NCBI GenBank assembly: GCA_973895155.1
Contig: OZ316892.1
Location: 21,638,001-21,702,000, forward strand
Direction of reading: 5' to 3'
Length of the DNA: 64,000 bases
Source of the DNA: Marsupella aquatica
Lineage: Eukaryota; Marchantiophyta
Within the stretch, counting starts at the first letter, position 1. Every line of letters begins with the position of its first letter. The notes under the pieces are model-generated. The model had not been told where the DNA came from and did no database searches. It was given only the letters and a program-made list of their open reading frames with translations. Position numbers and translations under genes: made by a program. Shown piece by piece: positions 13,271 to 25,000 of this stretch.

Positions 13271-14440
13271 CTACATACATATCCAATTCAACATGTAAGT
13301 TAGATTAAACAACTTCTTGTGTCGATGTATATACAAACATAATTAAGGAGATTTACATAGAGAGACATTGCCCTACGTACCTCAATGATACCTGCGCTTT
13401 GCTGTGCCTATTGGGCTATATTCTCGACACACAAAGTGTGGGATATCCAAAATCTCTGCAAGGTGGGCATTTCAATAGTGAGCTAAGTGAAAAAGTGCAT
13501 GACATGCACACCTCGGCAAACGATGTGTCAAACTTGCCAAAGTAAACCTCTATGTTACAACTTGAGGAGAATACATGGATGGGCCAAGAAACATCATACC
13601 TCTTGGCCGCGCGGTCTAACGCTATGCATAGTGCATTATCAAAAAAGACTACCAACCCTCCTCAAAAAAACTAATTAGCCTACCCCTCCATGCCAAAATC
13701 AAGGTACTGCACATCATATCCAAACACAAACATTAGCCTAACAATGGTTTCACGTTATCATAAGAAAATGTACAACACTATCCTCATAAAAACCCTAAAC
13801 CAATGTCTCAAGCAAGACTATATAAGAATTGCATCATTATAGCCTAACATATTAGGTATGCACAACCAGAGTAAAATTATCCCCCAAAAAATGAAAATCA
13901 AGAACAAACCCAAAAAGTATCCGTGAAGAAGGAACTAGTATGCACAAGAGTCACATGCACGTCACGGTCACCCTCCCAATGAGGTATGTATCACCCTACA
14001 TTAAAAAACCTGTCAATTCAAATGGAAAGAAAATGTTAACACAACCATACCCAACCCAATTTCAAAAAACCCCAAAACTCTAGAATCCATACCCAATTCA
14101 ACCCAAACTAAACACATTCCACCCCCTTTGGGAAAGAAAAGGTGCATCCGAAAGAATTCTATAAGGGGCCCGATACTATAAGAAATGGACAAACCTTGGC
14201 AAACAAAAGGCAACCCATTAACACCGAGGGGTCCGATGTCAAACATATCGGAAGGTCCGATACCAATACCGATGTTCTCGGCTTTGGAAAGTCCGAAGCA
14301 ATTTGCATCGGACGCAACAGGCCAGATTTCAAAAAAGAAGTCCCGACGCTGGTGCGAAGACCTGCGAGTCGGGACAAGCTTCGCACTTGACACTTAGGCT
14401 ATTGCCGAGGCTGGGAGGGGAGCTCAAAGGAGGAGGGGAG
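13271..14440. other. CACTA interior without supported gene; internal TCCGAT cluster
   Basis: The stretch lies between the SET gene and the TnpA-like gene. Open frames here are short and show no recognisable domain. At 14218-14312 the subterminal motif recurs (GTCCGATG, ATATCGGAAGGTCCGAT, CATCGGACGC), directly ahead of the TnpA-like start at 14441. A regulatory role is plausible. Confidence 0.5.
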
Positions 14441-16949
14441 ATGGTGGGAGGCGAATCTGGTGGTGGGGATGGGGCTGGACCTTCTCGGGCATACGATGAG
14501 GTGATGAAGGAGATTTTTGTTGCTAGGGCCGGGTTGAGTGTGGAGGATGCAGCTAGAGTAGTCCCGCTTTTGCAGACCTTGTTTGATGCCTCAAAGATTG
14601 AGGCTGAGAAAGCTGTTGTAGCAGCCATTGCAGCTGCAAAGAAGAAAAAGAAGGAGGCAAAGAGAAGCAAGGCAGATGCAGAGGAGTCTCTCTCTCCTCG
14701 AAAACGAGAGAAGAAGCTTCGGAGGGAGGCTAGGGAAGCTAAGAAGGGGCGAGTAGAGGAGCTCAAGCGAAAGGAAGCAGAGAGAGCTTTGAGGCCTGAG
14801 CTACCCCTAAACTCAGGTGGCTCTCCATTACCCAAGGGCTACAATCTCTTTCGCAGCCAATTCAAACAAGTGGTGCGGGCCAATTTGGGGCCATTAGATT
14901 ACTGGGGCAAGAAGAAGGAGGAAGAGAAATCCAGAATTTGAGAGCAAGTGAAAGAACGATTCAAGAACGGGGCACACATTGACGATAGGTTCTTGAACAA
15001 GAGGATATCGGCCTCACTCTCAGACATGCAAAACCATCAAAGAGAGAAATTCAGGAACTACCTTGCTGAGATGCCGATGGATGCAGAGGTGGTCAGGGAG
15101 CAGGGCTGTCCAGATGCGCTTTCCTCAGATGAGTGGGCAGCTTGGCTTGAGGAGGAACTAGCAGTCCGAGCCTGGCTGCAAAAACGTCACTACAATCTTG
15201 AAATCAGCCTGGCAGAGGAGAAGAGGAAAGCTGGAGAGGAAATTGACATCCTCCCTCTCCAACAGATGCTACGACAGTGGCATGCACAAGAGGTAAGACT
15301 CCCCAAGCCACCAAAGGACATCATAGCAGCTTTGCAACGAGTGCAAGGTCGACCTGTGGTCACTCACCGGATGGGGCAAGGCGGCTCCAATCAACTGAAG
15401 GCCAAATTTGTAAGATTCCTCTCCCTCCTCCCTAGCTCCTCCCCCCGACCACCTGACCTTCTATTGCGAAGAGTGACCGTTTTTTTGCCTCCAAATGCTT
15501 TAAACCCTTTGTGGCCCAATGGTGTAATTTGCTCTCGGCCCTGTGCTTTCCGATAGGTGTCCGATTCTTTCTGCATTGGACCCGACATTGGACCTCTTGT
15601 TATTCATTTTTTGCCACTAACGTTCCGAGGCAGTTCCGATGCTAAGACAATCGGATGGAGAATCGGACCCCTTGTGGAAAGCTTAATTATCAGGTTTTGT
15701 GGCATTTTTAGGGGGCTTATAGCAATAGTTTAACTCGGGTATTAGGTTTAGGGGTTTCATGATTGAGTAGCACTTTGTGGAGCTTTTTAAATTAGGGTTA
15801 GTTTTGAGAACTAGTTTGATTAGGGGTTTATATATAGGGTATAGGATATGTATGGGTATGTGGCCGGGGTCCTATTTTAAATTAGGGTTTACTATGATAA
15901 CAGTTTTAATGAGGCGTATGTAGGGTGTGCATTATGGGGTCCAAGATTGCTTGGTTTCATGCTAATGGGATATTTTGTTTGGGACTGTAAACTGCCAGGA
16001 AAGGGAGTGGGGTAGACCTATTGGGCCATCCGAGAGGGATTTGGCAAAGAGGAATGGACCCCGCGCTCTTAAGCGCCACCTTGAGGATGAGTTGGGAGAG
16101 GTTTGTGTTCCCCCTAGGTTATGAAAATGTTTTTGGTTATGGTGAATTTGTTAGAGTTTTGGAGGCCCTATATAAACAAATTTAACAACAATTTAATCCT
16201 AGCTATGTATTGCGTAGGAGGAGGAGTCAGGATCGGATGAGGAGTCAGGTGGGGCAGGTGATGAGGATGCAGGTGATGAGGATGGTGGTGATGAGGATGG
16301 TGGTGATGAGGATGGTGGTGATGAGGATGCTGGTGATGAGAATGCAGAGGATGCGGCAGGGTTGGTGAGAGTGGCCACGGTTACCCCTATCCCTCATGTT
16401 GCCCCCACATCAGCAGAGGGTGCTGGTTCACATGATGCTGATGGTGTGGGCTCCCATCATTCAGCAGCATCACGGGGTGGTAGGCCCGGGCCGTCAGGGG
16501 GAAGTAGAGGTCGTGTGGGACCAGGCCATCGGTCAGGGGTACATAGTGCACCAGCTGGCCCTCCACGACGAGGGACTAGTGACATACAGGATGGTGGTTC
16601 TAGGGGTCGAGCGCCATCTCGTGAGTCTGGTGGGAGTACAACACGGCACGGGCCAGAGACAGCACATGCAGGTGGAGCATCCCATCACTCGCGTAGGTCT
16701 ACCGAAGAGGGCTCCTTCCACTCTGCTGTGTCGGGGGTGGTGGGACATCTGTCTTGCCTGAGCACCATAGTGGTGCATCTAGTGGTTCAGGGTCTAGACC
16801 GGCATCAGGCCAACCCACGCCATCCACTGAGCAGGTGGCTGCCACGGTTGTGGATAGCCACCAACATGAGGGGTACCTGTACCCCGCCCACGCTCTCGCC
16901 CAAAGAAGAAGGGAAGCAACACACCTTTTTAGAGGTTTGTGGTACATAG
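14441..16949 (+). pseudogene. TnpA-like second gene of the CACTA transposon
   Basis: Exon 1 is 14441-15409, starting MVGGESGGGDGAG. It has one in-frame TGA at 14939-14941 and then continues (EQVKERFKNG). Exon 2 is 16218-16949, joined in phase by GTAAGA...GTAG. The first part is highly charged and helical: an alanine/lysine run near KKKKKEAKRSKAD, then SLSPRKREKKLRREAREAKK. A more globular part follows (GYNLFRSQF, PLDYWGKK, DEWAAWLEEEL). Exon 2 begins with an acidic (D-E-D-G-G) repeat and ends low-complexity, rich in G, S and H. CACTA elements usually carry, opposite to tnp2, a gene for a protein that binds the subterminal repeats. Position and charge fit that role, but I recognise no named domain. 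The intron (15410-16217) contains another TCCGAT cluster at 15550-15665. Confidence 0.6.
16257..16346 (+). repeat. 15-bp tandem repeat inside the TnpA-like exon 2
   Basis: Six near-identical units of GGTGATGAGGATGGT encode repeated D-E-D-G-G. The reading frame is preserved because the unit is a multiple of three. Confidence 0.85.
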
Positions 16950-17264
16950 TGTCTGATAGCTTTGATTAGAGGTACCACATAGTGTAGGCCAGTTAGAGCG
17001 TCATTTTGGTGTTTCATGTAGCCGTCACCGGCCCCTATGGCTCTATTGCCTATCTGCTCATTTCATTTTGTACATATTGGGGTGTTCCCCATTGTGAAAA
17101 CCTGATATTTAATTCAACCACTACCTTGCTTTGAGCATGCTCTTTGGACCCTATTTTGTCAATCTCAGCCTGAACCCTAAACCTAAACCCCCAAATGATT
17201 CCCATGAATCCAGTATTAAACCCCCACAAACCCTAAATATCCATTATTAGTCAATCCGGTGACC

Positions 17265-17712
17265 TAGCTTATATCCGATACCATACGCTACAGAACTTCC
17301 AAAGTAAAATATTTTGGACCCCTCCTCCCAAATGTCCGATATTTTCAGCATCGCAATTTGCGTTACAAACCACTACGGATGTCCCGATACGTATTGCTAT
17401 GCAAACTCCGATATGTTTTACGTCGGACTATCCCATATAAAATACATCGGACCCTTGATATTACCTTGCTGTAGCATCTTAGTATCCGATGAAATTAGAA
17501 TCGGACACAAATTATCCGAAACATCCAGTAACGGATGTACCAATTGTTTCAGCAATGAAAAGTCCGATGGATGTCCGATTGTCGATATCCGATGAATGAA
17601 GTATGGGAAATTGCGAAGTAAATCACATTGGACGCCTCATTTTTCCGCGTCAAAATTTCTGAAAAAGTCCGATGTTGTTAGGATCGGAAAAAGGGCCAAA
17701 AATGTACTAGTG
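17265..17712. repeat. Right subterminal TCCGAT array and terminal repeat of the CACTA element
   Basis: This mirrors 7893-8400: repeated TCCGAT/ATCGGA motifs (for example near 17274, 17335, 17390, 17484, 17510, 17560, 17588, 17670) ending in the inverted 17-bp terminus. Confidence 0.85.
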
Positions 17713-19679
17713 ATGGGAGTCCCATGGGTGACAGATCGGGGTGGCATCCCCGGGGTCCCCGTGTTGACCTGAGCTTCTCGTAATGATTTACGTACCTCCC
17801 TGAGCTTCTTCTCTATGCTCTTGCTCTTCTCTTGACTCTTCTTGGCTGCATCCAACAGGGGTCCATACTTCCCACCGACTTCCTTCACCACCATCTCAAT
17901 GGCCCTGGAGATCAAATCCGGGGAAAGTGTGGAGCTAGGTGTGCAGGGTCTCTTCCGTTTCCCCAGACTCAAGGCCTCACTCCTCTTAGTCCTTGTCTCA
18001 AAGATCACCATTTGACTCCGTAGTGCTCCCACCTGGGCTCTTAACTCCACCACTTCTCCAGAATTCTGCTTCTCTTTGGCCAATGCCTGTTTCAATACTC
18101 CAACCTCTTCCGCTTCCTTGGCCTTGGTGGACAAGGCTCCCTTCAAGTTGGAGATCTCTACGTGAGCTGCTTAGAGAAGTTTAACCTTCTCATGAATGGC
18201 CTCCTCCTTGGCCTTGATCACCTCCTTCATAGACAGGGCACTCTGCTCCAAAGTCTCTACTCTGGCGGTGGCCTGCTTGAGAGAACCTCTCAATGCGTGG
18301 ACTAGCTTGAGTCCCTCATGGACTCCCTCCCGGAATTCCCGTAACTCTGCCAGGTAGACATCAAGAATGTCGTAGACCAGGGGCTCCTCCGGATCTCCCA
18401 CAAGTGATTCAAGCCACTCCAATGTGGAGTCCTCATCCTGGTTTTCTTCCTCTCTATTATCATCCCCAACCGTTGACGATGATCCCTCCGTTAGTTTCCC
18501 CACGATGGTAGTGGCAATACTCCTGATTTCCGTGGTAAGGGATGATCCAGAGTCTTCTTGTCCCGGGGAAACAATCCACCCTTCTGCTCTGGCCAGAAAA
18601 AATGACCCCATCAAGTGTGCAGCCCCACCTGGTTTCACACTCCCGGGATCTGCGTCCAATAGCTTCTTCAACCCATAGTACCACCATCCGTACACATGGG
18701 CTGGATAGTTCTTGATGTCCATAGCTACCACAAAATGCTCTCCATTCACCACCCCGGATTGCACGTTACCTAGGACCCGTTGATGAACCTTGGCCAGAAA
18801 TCCCTTGTGCTCAGCATCCTTGACGGCGGAAAGAGGAATGGAAGTAGTGGAGGTGGGATTAATTACCCAACCGGCCACCATTGTCAACGTGAGTTCTCCC
18901 CTTATGTTCCGAGGTGTGAATGAGAATTGCTGGTTCTCCAGAAATAGAAGCTTACCTAACTCCACATGGGGCACTACCCGTTGGAGACATTCAAAGTAGA
19001 TTCCTTCCGTACGTAACTCCATCCCGGCCTCAATGTTCCAACTCTTCCCCGAAGGGATTGTAATCTCCACCTTCATGAACTCCGTGAGCCCGATGGCTTG
19101 AAAAATATTCCTACAATCCTCCATCACCTTGGCGGAGGTTTTGGGATAAATTTGACAAAAAACCCTCCTACTCACTGGTGCAGAACTTGCCGCCAGTCCA
19201 GTACTCATTGTAGTTTCTCTCTCTTTTCTCTCTCTTGCAATCAAAGTCTCAACGTAGTCATGGTAAGTAGCCTTGTATCTTCGAATGTGTGCCGCACTAA
19301 ACTCCTATTGATCCAGCATCCATGCATCCAGAAATCAAATCCTCAATCACCAAATCCCGTCACCCGTAGCAATGTCAATTCCCTGGCCTGAAACGGCCCC
19401 TGTATCATGATCAATCAATTACCCTCAATTCCCTCAGAAGCCACTCCGTGCTGCTGCCGCCAATGCCTGGAAGAATCATGCCAACAAGCCCCAACAATTG
19501 ACCATGAGAAAGAGCTTCCAGAATAATTGTAAAATGTGGAGAGAGCTTTCGGCAATGAGAGAAATTGCTTTCGGCAGAGTAAGAAGTCGCGCAAAGAGAA
19601 GGGAGGGAGAAAAAAAATGAATACAAAGGAAAGGGAAGTAAACCCCTTTCTTCACCCTCCTCATCAATTTTTTTTCTCC

Positions 19680-20200
19680 CGGCTCCCCTCACGCCATGCG
19701 CCCTGGCTCGTGGCCCTATGAAGGGCTCGCGTATGCCGACACGCGGCCCTCCTCACCTACCGTCCCCGCACCTCACTGCAGGTGCCCAGTCCTCCAAGGT
19801 TGGGGGAATTTAATTCCCCCCCTTTCCTCGCAGCCCCTCATGCGGGCCCTTCCCACGGGAGCTTAATTGCCCCCCCCCACTCCGCGACCTTCTCCTCCTG
19901 GCGCCGGCCGCGGCCCGGTTGCGCTGTGCCCCGGCTTGCCTCGCGCCCCGGCTCGCGCCCTCTAGCTCACGGCGCCCTCCCTATGCAAGGGGCTGGGTCT
20001 CCCGGCGCCACCTGGTTACTCGCGGGACATGCTCGGCTCGCCCCATGCCAGGCCACTTTAAGGGGCATTTAATCCCTCCCGCAGCCTCCTTCATCGACGG
20101 CCTCCGTAGCGCTCTGCTACCCCGGCCTCCTCACATAGTACTCACGGTGCCCCATAATGGGGAATTTTAATTCCCCCCCCCCCAAGGCTCTTTTTACAAG
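19680..20200. other. GC-rich stretch with repeated GGGG...TTAATT...CCCC palindromes
   Basis: This holds no supported gene; long open frames on + are a consequence of high GC. The pattern GGGGAATTTAATTCCCC recurs near 19803, as GGGGAATTTTAATTCCCC near 20159, and as weaker versions near 19860 and 20058. It therefore looks like a degenerate repeat array inside the TG...CA element. Confidence 0.5.
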
Positions 20201-20472
20201 GGGGTCTCAACGATAGCTCAAGCAAAATGGTAAGTCCTATGGGGTTGGCCCTAGCGCTTTTTAAGGTCCCAAAATATTTTCCCGCTTAGGTCACCGCAAA
20301 TCTTAGAACTGTTACGAGAGAAAGAATATAAAGTCACCCGGGGCATCATCAACCTACAATGGTGGAATTAACTAAAAAAAATTAAAAATGGCTTATTTAC
20401 AGTGGCTATTAACAAGGCACACCCCTCTGCAACCCATTATTTGTGGTTTCAAGTGACGGGGACCCCGTCACA

Positions 20473-20690
20473 ATTAGGTCTTAGCTGTGGTCCTGACAGG
20501 AGACCCCCTCTTCTCATTTGCTACTGCTATTCTCTCCAGACTTGCTGATTTTGGTTTGTCTTGGTGACGGCTTCTTTTGTACCCCTTGGGTTCCCCCCCC
20601 CCCAAGGGGGGGTTGTCTTGTTTTGCCGTGTGGCTTGTTTGCCCTGCCCGTGGGGTTTTTCGTGGGCTAAAACTATTTATAAATAAAAAA
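20473..20690 (+). mobile_element. Displaced 3' tail of the LINE
   Basis: This follows the second ATTAG copy (20473-20477). It continues GGTCTTAGCTGTGG and ends in an A-rich tail with TTTATAAATAAAAAA at about 20680, as expected for a LINE 3' end. MULE A sequence with its palindromes starts immediately afterwards (20701). I found no LINE target duplication. The assignment rests on the ATTAG duplication and the A-rich end. Confidence 0.55.
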
Positions 20691-21081
20691 TCAATTCCAA
20701 GGAGTAGCGCCTGGCGCTACTCCAAAAAAAGGTGTCACAGAATCCAAAACATCTAGGAGGTCGGGTAAGAACAAACTAATCCCCAAGACACTCGTTGTCA
20801 TTGACATACAACTCGGTCTATACTAAACAAAGTCCGAGAAACAAATCCGACTAGTGAGTGTCATTGTGGAATAAAAGCTATGCAAGGTGACGATACCTCT
20901 TACAACTTTAAACTCCAGAATATGTAGAGATGTCGCGAACAGTGAATCAACTTAACAACTAAAAAGTTGTATCCTACAAACTGAACATCCCGAACAAACA
21001 AAATCCTATCTCCTTTGTTCTTAATAGCGATAGCGCCGAGCGCTATCTATCACGAGAGTGTGCAAAAAGACTTCCTAAAGA

Positions 21082-21553
21082 TCAGGATATCGACGATCCA
21101 CACTCATCATCGAGTCTTGCATTGAACCGATCTTCATCTTGATGAAATCCATCCTCCCGCTTAGCAAAAAAACGCGGCCCTGGAAGGCGACTCCTAAGCT
21201 TGCAATTCGGTATGTTCGAATCAGAGAATCCAACTCGCCCAGTCCACTGTTGAATGTCCCTACAAAATTGCATCCTTCCAACCCCATAGTGATCAGAAGG
21301 GTCCGGATCGTGAATAGAGAAACGCTCTCAAAAATACCGGGGAGGCGATAAATGAGCAGAAGGAATAGATTTTGATCGGAAACTTATCCCCTCGTCGGAG
21401 GCTAGCCACAGTTGATTCCGCTCAGTCGATGTCTCAGAGTGAGTAGTATCTTCAATTGGGAAGTTCGGAAACAGATCACCATCCGATGCTTTGCCCTCAA
21501 ACTTCACGAGGCGGGAAGTCCTCTCTTGTTTCACCTGCTTCCCTTTGTCCATG
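21082..21553 (-). pseudogene. MULE A small gene (ORF3), one nonsense
   Basis: This reads from ATG at 21551-21553 (MDKGKQVKQERTSRL) to 21082, with one in-frame TGA at 21328-21330 (F-stop-E-R). Copy B has a counterpart at 58348-58818 in the same place relative to the methyltransferase gene. Shared patterns are TSTxxN, SxxxIP, RFSxH, GR-x2-F and an acidic end (DDxxx-S). Sequence similarity is weak to moderate, but position, length (about 157 codons) and strand agree. I recognise no domain. It could be a DNA-binding accessory or a 3' extension of the methyltransferase transcript. Confidence 0.55.
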
Positions 21554-21980
21554 GTCACTACACGAATGACTTTTTGTCTCTCAAAGGACTTGACACCAAA
21601 AAGCGCAAATGGCAAAGGCCTCCAAGAGCTCCTACAAATTGTCGAAAGGAGAGGGACGAAAGGGGAGAGTCTAAATGAAATGACTAACGATGCAGTTTTG
21701 AGCAAGAGAAAAAGTTTCCGTTTCATCACGCATACAGAGAAAACGCCAGTCCATTGAGATCAATGAGTACCACAGGCAATGACATTACGGAAGGGAAACA
21801 AACACTTGTACGGGTACTTCCGTTGAATTAAGTATTTCAGTACATTTGTCCTCCTGAAAGAATATACGGAACATCATACATTGCCCACCTTGTCTTAATC
21901 CAGCTTCACGTCATATGAATAATAAGTAGCGTCGGGTGCTACTATTTTGGAGGGGAGAATTGACCAAACGGTGAAACTCT

Positions 21981-22030
21981 AATCTAATCTAATCTAATCT
22001 AATCTAATCTAATCTAATCTAATCTAATCT
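21981..22030 (+). repeat. (AATCT)10 microsatellite
   Basis: Ten perfect AATCT units lie just after the stop of the ParB-methyltransferase gene. It is not a telomeric repeat (plant TTTAGGG). Confidence 0.98.
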
Positions 22031-22043
22031 AAGCTAATCAAAT

Positions 22044-25000
22044 TTAATCTGCACACTCTGACCCACTACTCTTCGATCTATCTGTAGACTCTGCTTCATC
22101 GTCTACAAATTCATTCCGTGCCATGTCGTCGACAAAAGGATGATGGATAAACTTCCGATCCGAACCTCGTCTCAATTGCAAGCCTTTATTCTCCCAAGTC
22201 AGGGTTCTCCTGCTCTCTTCTTTGTGAGCGGCATACTCGGCGTAGGAAGGCAATACAAATGGTTTCTCCGGGGTAATGAGAACCTTCCTTGAAAATTTCC
22301 TTCGTAGGTGAAACCTCTCGCAAACATTCCACTCGGACCTGCGAGTTGGTTAGAACACTAAGTACGTGGCTTTAATTGATGTGTCTAAAACAAAACAAAG
22401 AAAACAAATAGTAAAGTAATGTGAAGGAGCTTACGGGCATTACTCTGAGGAATCTGAATCATCTATTTCTCCTTCTGCATTCCCCTCTTCCTTCTTCTCT
22501 TCTACATTATCTACATCTTCACCACCATCCACATCACCAACATCGGCTTCTTCTTCTTTGGAATCAAAATTCAGAACATAACAAACTTTGTCCTTAACTT
22601 TTTTCCCCTGGTCTTTGCTCGGACCAGCCTCATTCACTTCTTTGGGGAGAAGAAGATCAGAACGTCTTTTCAGCAATGGACACAAATTCCTTGCGATTTT
22701 CAATCCCAAGAATGAAATGGCCACAGAAGTCACCCGCAACAAATGTGCTCCCAGAACCAACCGTCCAATCCATAACAATATCTCCCGGATGCGTAATTAA
22801 CTCAAGGACAGACTGCATGAAGCCGATAGGCAGACGAGCATTCCCAGCAAATGCACCTTCAGGAGAAGGATCATTCTTGAGACTTTGCAATCCAATGAGA
22901 TTCGTGATTGAAGGGTCTTCAGTTACAGACAAAGGCTTGAACTTTACATCCTTTGGAACCCTGACTTTCGATGTAACCCGACTGAAGATGTCAAGTCTTA
23001 AGGTGAAAACCTGTGAAGTAAGTAAGAAAAATGAGATATATAACAAGGGACATGGGTAGCGCCTGGCGCTACCAAAAAACCAGACGAAAAATAAAGACTT
23101 TAACCCTAAACTCAATATTGTGAAATTGAATATATGACTAGCGCCAAGCGCTAGCCAAAAAGGTAATCAATGATGAGGATAATTACCTGACAATCGCTTT
23201 TGGCCATGTACATTGGGACGCCCATTACAACATTGAGTGTTTTTAGGCACTGGAACTTCTGGGACTCTTGGCTTGCGGAAATAACTTGGGAGATCTGGTC
23301 GTACTCCCCAGTGTGCAAAACTGCTAACAATCCATCATCGGCTAGAAATGGGTCCATGGCCCAAAAAAAGGAACCTACAATTTGGTGATCCGGGACATTC
23401 CACTTTGGCGACTTCCGGTGAAGCAAAGAAGGTCTTAGCCCCGTTGGTAAATACACAAACCCCGCATCTACCCCAAACGCTCTTAACTTCCCTCCCCTTA
23501 CAACGCCTTTCTCGCGGAGACCAAGTGCCACTAAGTCTTTCCCCCACTTTTCAATAGTCATCACCCATGCGGGTTTGGTCTCATTTGTAAACACAGATTC
23601 AAAAAAGTCCATAACACTGGACTCAACAAACTTATGACGTCTAACCTTTGAATTGAATCGACCAACTTCTCGTTGGACCCCGGTGGACGCAATCGAACCA
23701 AGATCGTGGTTCTTCTTCTTCTTTTTCCTTGTGCTCGTGGCATCAATAGGACGAGATACGTTGGCATTGGTTGGAGGAGTTTGTTCTTCCGAGGCGTCAG
23801 CAGCCTCCGTGTTTGCTTCGGAGAGCTCTGGGGTGATGGTCGTCTTTGCATCTTGCGTTTCTTCTCCCTCTGATTTTCTTCCCCCTGTAAAAAGTATGAA
23901 TAGAAATTAATTAAGGAAACTATACCAGCGCCTGGCGCTAGCCATCCAGTGTATCCATAAATTGGAACAGAATTATGAGTATCTATCTAACATTTCAAAG
24001 TAGCGCTTGGCGCTAACCAAAACTATGAAAAAAACCAGAAGAACAATAAGTTGAACATCTTACGTTTTCTTCCAGATTGTGTCGACGGGCTATTCAATCC
24101 TGTATCCATTTTTACTTTCGCGCGTGGCTTTCGGCTTCGGTCAACATGTGTGACTTCTGTCTCGCAAATTTTTTGAAGCTCAACCGCTGAAGCTTCCACA
24201 TCTCCCACTAAACCTTCCTTCATTTCTGACAGCAATTTGCAAGGAACTAGAGATTTGGACAATTTCAGAAAGGAGTCTTTCTCAAATTCATCAAAAGGTG
24301 TATCCCACTTATCAGTATCAAGGTACCACAGACACTTTGCTCTCTCCCACTCAGAAAGGTCATGCAGAGGGTTGGTTCCATCTGTCAGATACATACAATA
24401 AACCTCGCTGAATGCATCCCCATCCATGACAGACCACTTCTGGAATGCAGGAGGGTAAGCCCAGAAGTATTCAGGCGAAACGCTCTCCATGGACATGAAG
24501 AACCGATAAAGATATCTCTTTGCCCCGCTTCTGGTTTCATGTAGTGAAATCTCTTTCTCCCCATACTTTGAAGCCCACATTGTGTTGAAGAACTTGGCCT
24601 TCACAATATCTCCGTAAATTCTGAAATCATTACAAACGCTCTGGACCAAACCATCAAAAGTATCTACTCCTCCTGTCACAAGTTGTTCGGGAGGCATGAT
24701 CGATTCAACTTGCCTGAGAGCAGTCTGCAACATCCCTATTGCAATTCCTTCTATCCAACTCCACATGTGCCATGTATGACACCATTGCTTCACAGGTTCG
24801 TCATTCACACTAGGTGGATGGAAAAATTGTTTTCGAAGTTCAGGTGTGCAATGTGCCACAAGAAGAGTAGAACGCAACTTTGGATCCAAAGTGGAGACAG
24901 CAGTGAAGAGTCGAGCACAATCCATTGTACAAACAACGGACTTTGCTTTCTGTTCCCGCTTGTTCTTTTCTGTAAGAGTGTACATTTCTGCACAAGTTGA

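Larger units (their letters stand above)
7893..17712. mobile_element. CACTA (EnSpm) transposon, 9,820 bp, complete ends
   Basis: The left end is CACTAGTATATTTTTGG at 7893; the right end, read on the minus strand from 17712, is CACTAGTACATTTTTGG. The 3-bp duplication ATG occurs at 7890-7892 and 17713-17715, as is standard for CACTA elements. Subterminal regions are dense in TCCGAT/ATCGGA motifs. Inside, tnp2 and a SET-domain gene are on the minus strand, and a TnpA-like gene is on the plus strand. In-frame stops in tnp2 and the TnpA-like gene show this copy is probably not autonomous now, although the ends look young. Confidence 0.95.
7634..19244 (-). pseudogene. Coiled-coil gag-like/unknown gene, split by the CACTA insertion
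   Basis: The gene reads from about 19208 (MSTGLAASSAP) down to 17713, then continues at 7889 down to 7634 on the other side of the CACTA element. With one ATG target copy removed, the frame passes straight through the insertion site. One in-frame TAA (18171-18173) interrupts it upstream. The first about 230 residues include YGWWYYGLKKLLDAD and AAHLMGSFFLARAEGW. They resemble the stretch around YNGYLLNQLKKIL and SRLGYHMPLL in the gene at 47771-51100, so both belong to one family. The second half is a predicted coiled coil rich in E, K and L, with a basic cluster GKRKRP, and the end is acidic (SEEEED). No function is known to me. The genomic context (two TG...CA elements) suggests a retroelement-associated protein. 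Confidence 0.65.
6532..20472 (-). mobile_element. TG...CA element carrying a coiled-coil gene (LARD-like), inserted in the LINE
   Basis: The left end is TGTCACCTGC at 6532 and the right end CCCCGTCACA at 20472. The element is flanked by ATTAG on both sides (6527-6531 and 20473-20477), a 5-bp duplication typical of LTR-retroelement integration. I could not find two LTR copies, so the class is uncertain. Its one recognisable gene (minus strand) is split by the CACTA transposon. A second element with the same kind of gene, TG...CA ends and a 5-bp duplication sits at 47288-52005. The stretches 6650-7630 and 19250-20470 hold no gene I can support. Confidence 0.5.

Noticed and set aside
20733-20741. 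GTGTCACAG as the right end of the TG...CA element
   Set aside because: No matching 5-bp duplication on the left; the ATTAG pair at 6527 and 20473 fits better and leaves the LINE tail intact.
21981-22030. Interstitial telomere repeat
   Set aside because: The unit is AATCT, not TTTAGGG; it is a simple microsatellite.
23561-23851. 97-codon basic ORF on the minus strand
   Set aside because: It is a shifted frame of methyltransferase exon 3; the frame matching copy B is different.
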